Of a stretch of DNA of 64,000 bases, positions 1 to 7,434 are shown piece after piece (within the stretch, counting starts at the first letter, position 1; the number at the start of each line of letters is the position of its first letter). The notes under the pieces were generated by a model. The model was not told the origin of the DNA and made no database searches. It saw only the letters and a list, made by a program, of their open reading frames with translations. Made by a program: the position numbers and the translations under genes. The stretch is from NCBI GenBank assembly GCA_964619065.1, contig CAZUCC010000007.1, forward strand, positions 34,901-98,900. Direction: 5' to 3'. The DNA comes from JANXUC01 sp964619065 (GTDB lineage: Bacteria > Acidobacteriota > Terriglobia > Terriglobales > Acidobacteriaceae).

Positions 1-1
1 C

Positions 2-169
2 AGTGCGAAAAAAGCTGGCGGGGGCAAGACGGTCGCGTCCCGCAAAGAAACGGCTCCTTCGCTGATGCCGGTTCAAACAACACCTGATGCAAAACCGGCG
101 CCGGGAGGAATCACCCTCTTGGATCGAAACACCCACGATTCGATGATGGCTGGCATGCACCATCGGTAA
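2..169 (+). CDS. 3' end of an unidentified gene
   Basis: An open frame enters from the left edge and runs 55 codons to a TAA at 167-169. The visible tail is rich in Lys, Ala, Pro and Gly, then ends in a Met- and His-rich stretch (MMAGMHHR). No domain can be recognised from so short a piece. A strong hairpin followed by a T-run lies 36 bp after the stop, as expected for the end of a transcription unit. Without the upstream sequence the frame choice remains probable rather than certain. Confidence 0.45.
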   Translation, partial: SAKKAGGGKTVASRKETAPSLMPVQTTPDAKPAPGGITLLDRNTHDSMMAGMHHR

Positions 170-204
170 GGGAACTTCTAAGGTGTGGAATACGGAGGCA
201 ACAC

Positions 205-242
205 TGGGTAGTGGTGCAACTGCACCACTACCCATTTTGTTT
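205..242 (+). terminator. Rho-independent terminator between convergent genes
   Basis: Two perfect 14-base arms (TGGGTAGTGGTGCA and its complement) are separated by AC, followed on the plus strand by TTTTGTTT. It sits between the plus-strand gene ending at 169 and the minus-strand gene ending at 246, and could stop transcription from both sides. Confidence 0.8.
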
Positions 243-245
243 CTG

Positions 246-1748
246 CTAGTTCACGGGGTTGAGATAGAAGGTTGCGAACAGGCTGTCTTCGTACAAGTCA
301 AACTGTGTGGAACCGCTGTAAAGCGGGTTGCAAGTATTGCCCACAACAACGCAGGGCGGGCCTGTGATGGACAGGGCGGCCGTGGAGGAATTTGTCGTGG
401 CGAGTTTGTGATCCCACGTATGTTTCAGCGAGATCGTGTCGGATACTTTCAGCGTGGTTTTGAAGTCAGCAATGAAGAAAGAGCCGCCAAACGTTTTTTC
501 GAACCCGAAGCCGACCATGGTTTCATAGGTTCCTCCCCGCGCCATCGTAGAGATGGTGGTGTAGCTGTCGGTGTAGGTTTGCGTAATGGGCGTTCCGCCG
601 ACAGGAGCTTGCAAGTAGAGGAAGTCGGGATTGTTCGCGGTCAGGGTATATCGGGTCAGATCAACCGTGGTGGGGCAGGTGCTGGGAGTGGGTGTACACG
701 ACCAGTACGGGTCAGCCTTCTTAATGGAATCGAAGTCGGTCCCTGGCCCGGGACCTGTGATGGCCGGTCCTTTGCTCGCTGGCCATGTGATCACCGACGA
801 ACCAGCCCATGCGCGCTGAAGTGGCGCTGCCTGGGATGGCGTCATGGGAATGTCTCCGTTAAGCCATCCGACATAGACGGGGTAGATATCGGCAACTGGT
901 TGGTCCAGCGTGCTGACGCCGTGCCCGTTCCACGTAATGCTCGTCATGGCTCCAGACGCATTCGTGTTCACTGTAAAAAGTTCTACGGGGTTGAGCCAGA
1001 GCCACACGATGTCATAGTCATGGTTGAGGCCGACGTAAGGATTTGCAGCCCCACTGGTGGAATAGGACCGAGACACGGTCTCATCCAATTCCAGCGAATT
1101 GGTCGACGTAGAAGTTTGCGAATAGCCCGCGGAGATGGTGGCGCTGACGCCGGATTTCCAGCCCAGGAGTCCAGCGCTGGCGGAGGTAGTGAGACTGGAC
1201 ATAAATGCGTTCGTAAAGGAGTTGCTGACGGTATTGGTAGTGCTGACAGTAGTGCTGTTCGTGTAATTGACCGAACTCGAAGGTCCCGGCGGGGCATAAG
1301 TTACACCGACAATCATGTACTTCGGGTTGATATAGCCGTTGTAGCCGGTGGTAGCGATGGTGGCGTTACCGCCGCCCCCACTTTGCCCAATAAATGTGAT
1401 GGTGAAGTTCGTTCCGCTGCTGGTAAAGGACATGGGTACGCCCGCGGGAGGTTGGAAACCCGGAGGCGGACAGCTGGAGCCGCCTGGAGACTGGAAGTAA
1501 ACTCCTCCACCGTTCAACGAAAAATGGGCGCCATGGGAGTCGACGTAGGAAAAAGCACTGAAATTGGTCTGCGTAAACGGGGTAAGGACGCCGGTCCAGC
1601 AATTCGATGTTTGGGTTGTATAGGTCCAGGAAAGCGTGCCTCCTCCCACGCTGGTGCTTCCGGTTCCAGCAAAAGCCAAGCCTGTTGTAAGCATCAGTAG
1701 AATTACTGAGAACGGAACCGTGCGGGTAAATCGCGAGAAACGGAACAT
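246..1748 (-). CDS. Secreted Ser/Thr-rich beta protein of unknown function
   Basis: A 500-residue protein. The ATG at 1748 is chosen because GGGAGG lies just upstream and the first 26 residues form a signal peptide (basic start, hydrophobic core, LAFA cleavage region). The open frame extends 34 codons further upstream without a better start. The mature part is dominated by Ser, Thr, Gly and Asn. A central stretch, roughly residues 165-240, alternates Ser/Thr with hydrophobic residues much like the membrane-inserting hairpin of aerolysin-type pore formers, and is followed by the motif DYDIVWLWLNP. The C-terminus ends in a Phe-rich beta segment. No known family is recognised; pore formation is only a speculation from composition. 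The gene appears to stand alone. Confidence 0.8.
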   Translation of the reverse strand: MFRFSRFTRTVPFSVILLMLTTGLAFAGTGSTSVGGGTLSWTYTTQTSNCWTGVLTPFTQTNFSAFSYVDSHGAHFSLNGGGVYFQSPGGSSCPPPGFQPPAGVPMSFTSSGTNFTITFIGQSGGGGNATIATTGYNGYINPKYMIVGVTYAPPGPSSSVNYTNSTTVSTTNTVSNSFTNAFMSSLTTSASAGLLGWKSGVSATISAGYSQTSTSTNSLELDETVSRSYSTSGAANPYVGLNHDYDIVWLWLNPVELFTVNTNASGAMTSITWNGHGVSTLDQPVADIYPVYVGWLNGDIPMTPSQAAPLQRAWAGSSVITWPASKGPAITGPGPGTDFDSIKKADPYWSCTPTPSTCPTTVDLTRYTLTANNPDFLYLQAPVGGTPITQTYTDSYTTISTMARGGTYETMVGFGFEKTFGGSFFIADFKTTLKVSDTISLKHTWDHKLATTNSSTAALSITGPPCVVVGNTCNPLYSGSTQFDLYEDSLFATFYLNPVN

Positions 1749-1782
1749 GGGGGCCTCCCTGGGAGATGTAGACACGCCGGAC

Positions 1783-1811
1783 ATATTCATTGTTCCGTTG
1801 TTGCATGTCAA
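1783..1811 (-). promoter_or_regulatory. Putative promoter of the secreted protein at 246-1748
   Basis: On the minus strand a perfect TTGACA (1811-1806) is followed after 17 bases by GAATAT (1788-1783), a weak -10 match. A start a few bases further on would leave a leader of about 28 nt before the GGGAGG and ATG at 1748. The -35 is convincing, the -10 is not. Confidence 0.35.
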
Positions 1812-2122
1812 GAACAATTTTCCATATCGTGAACACTTTATGCTGCGCATTTTCTTACAGTTATGTATTTATGCATGAAATGCAAAAACACAGTTGTGCA
1901 TCTTTTCCACAATCGCGCGCTCTCTCTTAGTGGTTCCACTTAGATAACACTTAGATCACATACTGAGTGACACAGCCTTTAGTTGGGCCTTTGCGTTCTG
2001 CTACAGAACTCCGTATCTCCGACTCGTGATACAGTGCTGGGAATCAGCGCCATGGCATTAGCGCCAGGCATGACATTCAGGACAATCCAGACTCAGCTTT
2101 TAGCCTTTAAGGAGAATTTCTT
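1812..2122. other. Divergent intergenic region, no gene seen
   Basis: About 310 bp between the secreted-protein promoter and the alpha/beta hydrolase start. The left half is AT-rich; a direct repeat of ACTTAGAT occurs near 1940-1955. Apart from the AAGGAG ribosome site before 2123, no gene, RNA or strong hairpin was recognised. Confidence 0.5.
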
Positions 2123-2962
2123 ATGCCCATGATTACGACGAAAGATGGTACGCAGATTTACTACAAAGACTGGGGTGCGGGACAGCCCGTAGTCTTCAGC
2201 CATGGTTGGCCGCTGAGTGCGGACGCATGGGAAGACCAGATGCTATTTCTGGCTTCGCGCGGTTACCGCTGCGTGGCTCATGACCGCCGCGGCCACGGCC
2301 GCTCGAGCCAACCCTGGGACGGCAACGAAATGGATACCTATGCCGACGACCTCGCCGCCCTGGTTAAAACACTCGACTTGAAGAATGCAATTCACGTCGG
2401 CCACTCCACGGGCGGCGGCGAAGTTGCGCGCTATATCGGCCGTCACGGTACGGAACGGGTCGCCAAGGCCGTTCTCATCAGTGCGGTGCCGCCGCTGATG
2501 CTGAAAACGGATGCCAATCCTGGCGGCTTGCCCATCGAAGTGTTCGATCAGATCCGTGCCGGAGTTCTCGCGGACCGTTCACAGTTCTTCCAGGACCTCA
2601 GCGAGCCGTTTTACGGCGCCAACCGCCCGGACGCCAAGGTGTCACAGGGTATCCGCCATTCATTCTGGCTCCAGGCGATGCTCGCCGGGCACAAAGCTGT
2701 CTTCGATTGCATCAAGGCGTTCTCCGAGACCGATTTCACGGAAGACCTCAAGAAGTTTGATGTGCCAACGCTGATCCTGCATGGCGACGACGACCAGATT
2801 GTGCCGATTGGCGCCGCGGCGCTGCTCTCGTCCAAGCTGGTCAAAGACGCGACGCTGAAAGTTTATCCGGGCCTGCCGCATGGCATGTGCTCGACCCACA
2901 AGGACACGGTCAATGCAGACCTGTTCGCGTTCCTCAAGCGCAGCGATCAGGTGGCGGCGTGA
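2123..2962 (+). CDS. Alpha/beta hydrolase, chloroperoxidase/arylesterase type
   Basis: A 279-residue cytoplasmic alpha/beta hydrolase of the cofactor-free haloperoxidase/aryl esterase subfamily. The oxyanion segment FSHGWPLSADAW is near residue 25-36. The nucleophile elbow GHSTGGG places Ser95, the HGDDDQIVP segment supplies Asp224, and PGLPHGM supplies His252. Family members hydrolyse small esters and can make peracids in acetate buffer; the physiological substrate cannot be told from sequence. AAGGAG lies 8 bases before the ATG. No signal peptide. The gene looks monocistronic and is followed at once by a terminator. Confidence 0.93.
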   Translation: MPMITTKDGTQIYYKDWGAGQPVVFSHGWPLSADAWEDQMLFLASRGYRCVAHDRRGHGRSSQPWDGNEMDTYADDLAALVKTLDLKNAIHVGHSTGGGEVARYIGRHGTERVAKAVLISAVPPLMLKTDANPGGLPIEVFDQIRAGVLADRSQFFQDLSEPFYGANRPDAKVSQGIRHSFWLQAMLAGHKAVFDCIKAFSETDFTEDLKKFDVPTLILHGDDDQIVPIGAAALLSSKLVKDATLKVYPGLPHGMCSTHKDTVNADLFAFLKRSDQVAA

Positions 2963-2969
2963 TCATGGA

Positions 2970-3005
2970 CAGGGTGACCATGAGGTCACCCTGCCCTTTT
3001 TTATT
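2970..3005 (+). terminator. Terminator of the alpha/beta hydrolase gene
   Basis: CAGGGTGACC and its exact complement flank a four-base loop (ATGA), followed by CCCTTTTTTATT. The hairpin starts 8 bases after the TGA stop. Confidence 0.9.
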
Positions 3006-3054
3006 CTGAAGGGTGAATTTACAGAAACTGCCCTTGCCCTAGATTGCCATTGAA

Positions 3055-3849
3055 ATGACCTCAGAGATATTGCGCGACCCACGCGTCCGCGCCGTGGAAT
3101 GGAAAGATCTCACGAAGCTGAGTCGCGCCGAAATTCTTACGGAATTGTTGTTGCCCCTCCCCTGGTTGATCGGCTCTCTGTGGCTCGTCCAAAGGGGACT
3201 CTTTGTGTTAGCTCTCCCTGCCTCCTTCATGTTTTTTCTGGTGGGCTTACGGCAGGTCCACAACGCCTATCACTACGCTCTCGGGCTTTCCCGGCAGGGC
3301 TGCGATCGGGTGATGTGCCTGCTGAGCGCGTTGATGCTGGGTTCTATGCACGCGGTGCAGATCAACCACTTGCATCACCATCAGCATTGTCTGGGAGAAG
3401 AAGACGTGGAAGGTCACAGCGCGCGGCTGCCTGCCTGGAAGGCCATTGCGGTGGGGCCACTGTTCCCAATCCGGCTCCATGTGAATGCTTGGAGGAAAGC
3501 ACGCGGCGCCAGCTTTCGCTGGATACTGCTGGAACTTGCGGTCACCGTAGCGGTGATTGCGACAGCCGTTCTGGTGCGTTGCGCGTGGCTGAGATATCAC
3601 GTGGCGGCGATGGCCGTCGGCCAGTGCCTCACCTCATTCTTCGCGGTTTGGACGGTGCATCACGACTGCGATCGTGACCGGCCCTTTGCGCGGACCCTGC
3701 GAGGCTTATTGAAGAACGCTGTAACTTACAACATGTTCTTTCACGTGGAGCACCATCTGTTTCCGGCAGTGCCTACCTGCCATCTGCCACAGTTGGCGGA
3801 ACGGTTGGATGTGAATGCTCCCGAGCTGACGCGCCTTCGGGTGTTTTGA
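3055..3849 (+). CDS. Membrane fatty acid desaturase family protein
   Basis: A 264-residue integral membrane protein with the three histidine clusters of the di-iron desaturase/hydroxylase family: H69NAYH73, the cluster NHLHHHQH (His105-111), and H230VEHH234. Hydrophobic segments lie near residues 31-66, 85-100 and 155-205. The family introduces double bonds or hydroxyls into acyl chains, or acts on carotenoids; the substrate is not resolvable here. The length is shorter than typical acyl-lipid desaturases (about 300-350). No clear ribosome site precedes the ATG. The gene meets the VWFA gene tail to tail with 13 bp between stops. Confidence 0.88.
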   Translation: MTSEILRDPRVRAVEWKDLTKLSRAEILTELLLPLPWLIGSLWLVQRGLFVLALPASFMFFLVGLRQVHNAYHYALGLSRQGCDRVMCLLSALMLGSMHAVQINHLHHHQHCLGEEDVEGHSARLPAWKAIAVGPLFPIRLHVNAWRKARGASFRWILLELAVTVAVIATAVLVRCAWLRYHVAAMAVGQCLTSFFAVWTVHHDCDRDRPFARTLRGLLKNAVTYNMFFHVEHHLFPAVPTCHLPQLAERLDVNAPELTRLRVF

Positions 3850-3862
3850 AGGCTTGCTGTTC

Positions 3863-4912
3863 CTACTGCTGCACAGCGTAGTATCCCTTGCGCGCCTGGA
3901 CCTTCAGGTCGGGCTTGGTCTTGATCTCCAACTTGCGGAAGCTGCCATCGGTATTTGTGTTGGTGGGGGTGTAGCCGATGTTGTATTGGCTGCGGAGTTC
4001 CTGGGCGATGGCATCGAAGGCGTCGCGGAGTTTGTCGGGCTTGTTGCCGACATCGATCACGCGACCGCCCGTCTCCTCGGTCATCTTGCGCATCTCGGAA
4101 GCGCCGGAGTACATGCCGCCGTAAAAGCCGCGGTCGGCTGCGAGGATTACATAGCAAATCGTATCGGCTCTGTGGGCCGCCTCGATGGCGTCGCGAATCT
4201 TGTAACGGCTGCCCTGGTCCTCGCCATCGGTAAGCAGAATGAGGGCCTTGCGTCCCACTTCGTGCGCCAGCTCGTCGTGCGCGCTGAGATACACCGCGTC
4301 ATAGAGCAACGTGCCCTTGGGGCCGCTGGAGCTGCACGGAACGGGCCCGCCTCCGATGCCCGGAATTCCGCCGCAGCTTCCGGCGCCGGTATTGATCTTG
4401 GTCTTCTCCAGCGCTTCTTTCAGCAGCTTCTTGGAGTTCGTGAAATCCTGGCCCAGTTCCACGTTGATGTCGAAGTTGATGAGGAATGCCTGATCGTTGT
4501 CGCGCAGAATGCGGTTCAGGAACATGGCGCCCATTTCCTTCTCCATGTCGAGCACGCGCATCTGGCTGCCGCTGGTATCCACCAGAATGCCCAAGGTTAA
4601 GGGCTGGTCGGACTCGGCGGAAAAGTACTTGATGGTCTGGGGCTTGCCGTCCTCCAAAACCTGGAAGTCATCCTTGACCAAGCCCGGAACCAGCGCGCCG
4701 TGCTTGTCTTTTACGTTGAAAAAGACCTGTACAACATTCACGCGGGATTTAATGGTCGTCGTGGCCTCGTCCGGCGATGTGTCCTGAGTCGCGTCCTGGC
4801 CCGGCTGGGGCGGGGTGTTGACCACACCATCCTGGGCCCTGAGGGCGGGGGTGAGCAGGAGTGCCAAAGCGAAAACCGGCAGAAGGCGCAGAGGGCGGGC
4901 AGGAAAGCTCAT
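3863..4912 (-). CDS. Secreted VWFA-domain protein (acidobacterial VWFA-related family)
   Basis: A 349-residue exported protein. The ATG at 4912 gives a clean signal peptide ending near LRAQ (residues 1-27); a GTG five codons upstream is the alternative. A VWFA-like N-terminal beta region (residues 55-100) leads to an intact MIDAS, D112-T-S114-G-S116, and a TDGED segment further on. The C-terminus YNIGYTP...RKGYYA is the conserved end of the acidobacterial VWFA family. MIDAS domains bind metal and protein ligands; the role of this family is unknown. It is divergent from a second member at 5106, with a perfect palindrome 40 bp upstream of this start. Confidence 0.88.
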   Translation of the reverse strand: MSFPARPLRLLPVFALALLLTPALRAQDGVVNTPPQPGQDATQDTSPDEATTTIKSRVNVVQVFFNVKDKHGALVPGLVKDDFQVLEDGKPQTIKYFSAESDQPLTLGILVDTSGSQMRVLDMEKEMGAMFLNRILRDNDQAFLINFDINVELGQDFTNSKKLLKEALEKTKINTGAGSCGGIPGIGGGPVPCSSSGPKGTLLYDAVYLSAHDELAHEVGRKALILLTDGEDQGSRYKIRDAIEAAHRADTICYVILAADRGFYGGMYSGASEMRKMTEETGGRVIDVGNKPDKLRDAFDAIAQELRSQYNIGYTPTNTNTDGSFRKLEIKTKPDLKVQARKGYYAVQQ

Positions 4913-4951
4913 AGGGGAATCTCGCACTGTGATTTGTTAGTCTACTTCTAG

Positions 4952-4969
4952 CATTGGATGCATCCAATG
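4952..4969. promoter_or_regulatory. Perfect 18-bp palindrome between divergent VWFA genes
   Basis: CATTGGATG is followed directly by its reverse complement CATCCAATG. The site lies 40 bp before the minus-strand start (4912) and 137 bp before the plus-strand TTG start (5106), where an operator for a dimeric regulator could act on one or both genes. That it is an operator is inference. Confidence 0.4.
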
Positions 4970-5105
4970 GAAGCATGCGCGGCCTGCTCGGTAAAAAGTT
5001 TGCTTTTGCGGGAATTGCACGACCTTGGATTCGTATGGTTTAGATCTGTACCCCTTTAGCAGGGCCTGATTGGCAGGAGCTTGATTCGAGGTAGAGGAGA
5101 CGTTC

Positions 5106-6485
5106 TTGGCAGGAATACGTGGAATTCGCCGAAGTATAGGGGTAGCCGTCCTGGTGCTGGGTCTTGCCGGTGCCGGATTGTGGTCCCAAGCTCAACCCCA
5201 GCAACCGCTTCCAGACGCCCCCTCGGCCAAAAGGTCGCCGCAACAACTGCCGGCGCAGCCGCCTGTCAATACCTCCCCGGTGCCGCCGAATGACGCCCCA
5301 CCGTCCTCAAATGAGGGTTCCTCGTCAAGTTTGGACGACCAATCCGATGCCAATTCCAAACAGGGCGGTTCTATGGTCCCCCGGTCCGGTCCCGACGATA
5401 ACCCGTTTCCCGAGCCTGGGACTCCCGGAAACCAGCCTCCTGCATCGCCTACCTCCGTGGCCCCACCTTCCGGAAACCAGGCGCGATCACCCCTGACCCA
5501 GCCGCAAAATGCAGCTCAGGAGCAGCTCTATACCCTGGTGAAGCGTGTTGAATTCGTAGCTGTCCCGGTTACGGTGAAGGACGATTCCGGCCGTTTAGTG
5601 GGTGGACTCTTGCCTAAGGATTTTGTGCTGCTCGAAGGTGGCGTCCAGCAAGACCTCAAATTTCTTACCAGTGACCCGTTGGCCATATCCGCTGCCATTC
5701 TGTTCGACCAGGGCATGCCCGATACTGCTGTGCGCAAACTGAACCAGACATTCCCGGCGCTCGAAGGCGCTTTTTCGATCTATGACGAAGTTGCTATCTA
5801 TACCTATAGCAGCGCCGTCCGCAAGGTAAAGGATTTTGGCGCGCTGGGTAAAGGCTCAACAGCGGCTTTTAGCCTTTTGAAAACGGAGACTGGGCGCTCC
5901 TCCGGCCCGGGGATTGCGGGCGGTCCGCTGGGATCGGCTCCCTCCGTGAATGGCAGATCGGTAGGCGGAGGACCAACACTTATCAATATGCCGCCGCAGG
6001 AATCGCATGTTCTCAACGATGCCCTGCTCAAAGCCGCAGTCGAACTCGGCAAGCGCGATCGTGGTCGACGCAAGGTCATCTTCATTGTCAGCGATGGCCG
6101 CGAGTCAGGCAGCGATTCCGCCTACGCGGACGTGCTCCACGTGCTGCTCACTAATGAAATCACCGTGTATGCGGTTGCCGTGGACGCGGCCGCAATTCCC
6201 GGGATTCGCAAAATAGAACAGATCAAGCTGCCGCGTCACGGCTACGGCAACATCCTGCCCAAATATGCCTCGGCCACCGGCGGCGAAGTCTTCCCGGAGT
6301 TCTCCAAGGAAGCGATGGAAGAAGCCTATGCGCGCGCTATGGGCGACGCCCGCAACCAGTACACACTGGGCTACTACACGCACGCGAAACCCGGAAGCTA
6401 CCGTCAGCTTGAGGTTCGTGTGGCGCGTGCCGGATTGAAAGTGACCGCCAAAGACGGATTCTATCCCCTGCCCCCATCCCGGTGA
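5106..6485 (+). CDS. Secreted VWFA-domain protein with Pro-rich linker and degenerate MIDAS
   Basis: A 459-residue protein starting at TTG 5106, chosen because GAGGAG lies 6 bases upstream and the first 30 residues form a signal peptide. Residues 31-135 are Pro/Ser/Gln-rich and probably disordered. A VWFA region follows, with the family ending YTLGYYTHAKPGSYR...KDGFYPLP. At the MIDAS position, where the neighbour has DTSGS, this protein has D201-Q-G-M-P, so metal binding by the classical site is doubtful. It is divergent from the gene at 3863-4912 and probably paralogous. Function unknown; acts in periplasm or outside. Confidence 0.88.
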   Translation: MAGIRGIRRSIGVAVLVLGLAGAGLWSQAQPQQPLPDAPSAKRSPQQLPAQPPVNTSPVPPNDAPPSSNEGSSSSLDDQSDANSKQGGSMVPRSGPDDNPFPEPGTPGNQPPASPTSVAPPSGNQARSPLTQPQNAAQEQLYTLVKRVEFVAVPVTVKDDSGRLVGGLLPKDFVLLEGGVQQDLKFLTSDPLAISAAILFDQGMPDTAVRKLNQTFPALEGAFSIYDEVAIYTYSSAVRKVKDFGALGKGSTAAFSLLKTETGRSSGPGIAGGPLGSAPSVNGRSVGGGPTLINMPPQESHVLNDALLKAAVELGKRDRGRRKVIFIVSDGRESGSDSAYADVLHVLLTNEITVYAVAVDAAAIPGIRKIEQIKLPRHGYGNILPKYASATGGEVFPEFSKEAMEEAYARAMGDARNQYTLGYYTHAKPGSYRQLEVRVARAGLKVTAKDGFYPLPPSR

Positions 6486-6499
6486 CGTTCCGAATGTAT

Positions 6500-6525
6500 A
6501 GCCCCCGAGGTAGCTCTGGGGGGCT
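6500..6525 (+). terminator. Hairpin after the VWFA gene
   Basis: AGCCCCC pairs with GGGGGCT around an 11-base loop, 15 bases after the stop at 6485. No clear T-run follows, so termination is only possible. Confidence 0.35.
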
Positions 6526-6659
6526 TCCCCCACAAGTAACCTCCCACCCGTGTTGCCCAGTTAAGTCCTTGTGATATAACCGTTAGCAGGACTCTGTGAA
6601 AAAAATTGCGTGGCTTTGGGCCAGGCGTTAGGCCCTCGGTCGCCTTATTGGGGATACGG

Positions 6660-7244
6660 TTGAGCTTCATCAATTTTGCAGCCCGCGAGATCAATTGCAA
6701 GATCGTCTATTACGGCGCGGGTCTTGGTGGGAAAACCACCAATCTGCAGCACATCTACCAAAAAACGGCAGAGGCGCAGAAGGGCAAGATGATCTCGCTC
6801 GCCACCGAAACCGAGCGTACCCTGTTCTTCGACTTCCTTCCTCTGGATTTAGGCACGGTTCGCGGATTTAAAACGCGCATTCATCTCTATACGGTTCCCG
6901 GACAGGTTTTTTATGACGCCAGCCGCAAATTGATCCTGCGCGGCGTGGATGGCATTGTGTTTGTTGCCGATTCCCAGGAAGAACGCATGGACGCAAATCT
7001 GGAAGCACTGGACAATTTGTACACCAACCTGAAGGAACACAGCATCGATTTCGGCAAGCTGCCCTACGTTTTGCAGCTCAACAAGCGCGACCTTCCCAAC
7101 ATCCTTCCTGTAGATCAGTTGACGCGTGAACTTCGCAAGAAAGACGAGCCTGTGATGGAAGCGATCGCATTTCAAGGTAACGGCGTGTTTGAGACCTTGA
7201 AGGAAATTGCGAAGCAGGTATTGACGGAATTGAAGAAGGGGTAA
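6660..7244 (+). CDS. mglA: MglA-type Ras-like GTPase
   Basis: A 194-residue small GTPase almost collinear with Myxococcus MglA, the polarity switch of gliding and twitching motility. The TTG at 6660 is preferred because it gives the MSFINFAAREINCKIVYYG start typical of MglA; the frame is open for 18 more codons upstream. The P-loop is G19AGLGGKT26, the switch region contains HLYTVPGQVFYDASR, and NKRD supplies the guanine-specificity motif. The catalytic Gln/Arg arrangement of MglA appears kept. No MglB (roadblock) partner gene is adjacent. Another motility gene, pilT, lies 10 kb away at 16597. Confidence 0.93.
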   Translation: MSFINFAAREINCKIVYYGAGLGGKTTNLQHIYQKTAEAQKGKMISLATETERTLFFDFLPLDLGTVRGFKTRIHLYTVPGQVFYDASRKLILRGVDGIVFVADSQEERMDANLEALDNLYTNLKEHSIDFGKLPYVLQLNKRDLPNILPVDQLTRELRKKDEPVMEAIAFQGNGVFETLKEIAKQVLTELKKG

Positions 7245-7434
7245 CCGGTGGGAAGGCCCGCCGCCAGATTGGCCTCTGCTGTTTCGATTGACATCTTCTT
7301 GCTACCCAAACACGTTCTTCCCCGTCTGATCCTCCGATAGCCAAAACACAAGATAGGGGTGTATCGTCTTTTGTGTTTCTTGAATCGCTGCTTTTTGGAA
7401 ATTCCAACCAATTTCATTCCTTTTCGAGGTTCCC

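Noticed and set aside
183..1700. Long plus-strand open frame (505 codons) across the first secreted protein
   Set aside because: It lies wholly antisense to the protein with a signal peptide and ribosome site at 1748; its product is Gly/Arg-rich with no domain, as expected from a GC-rich shadow frame.
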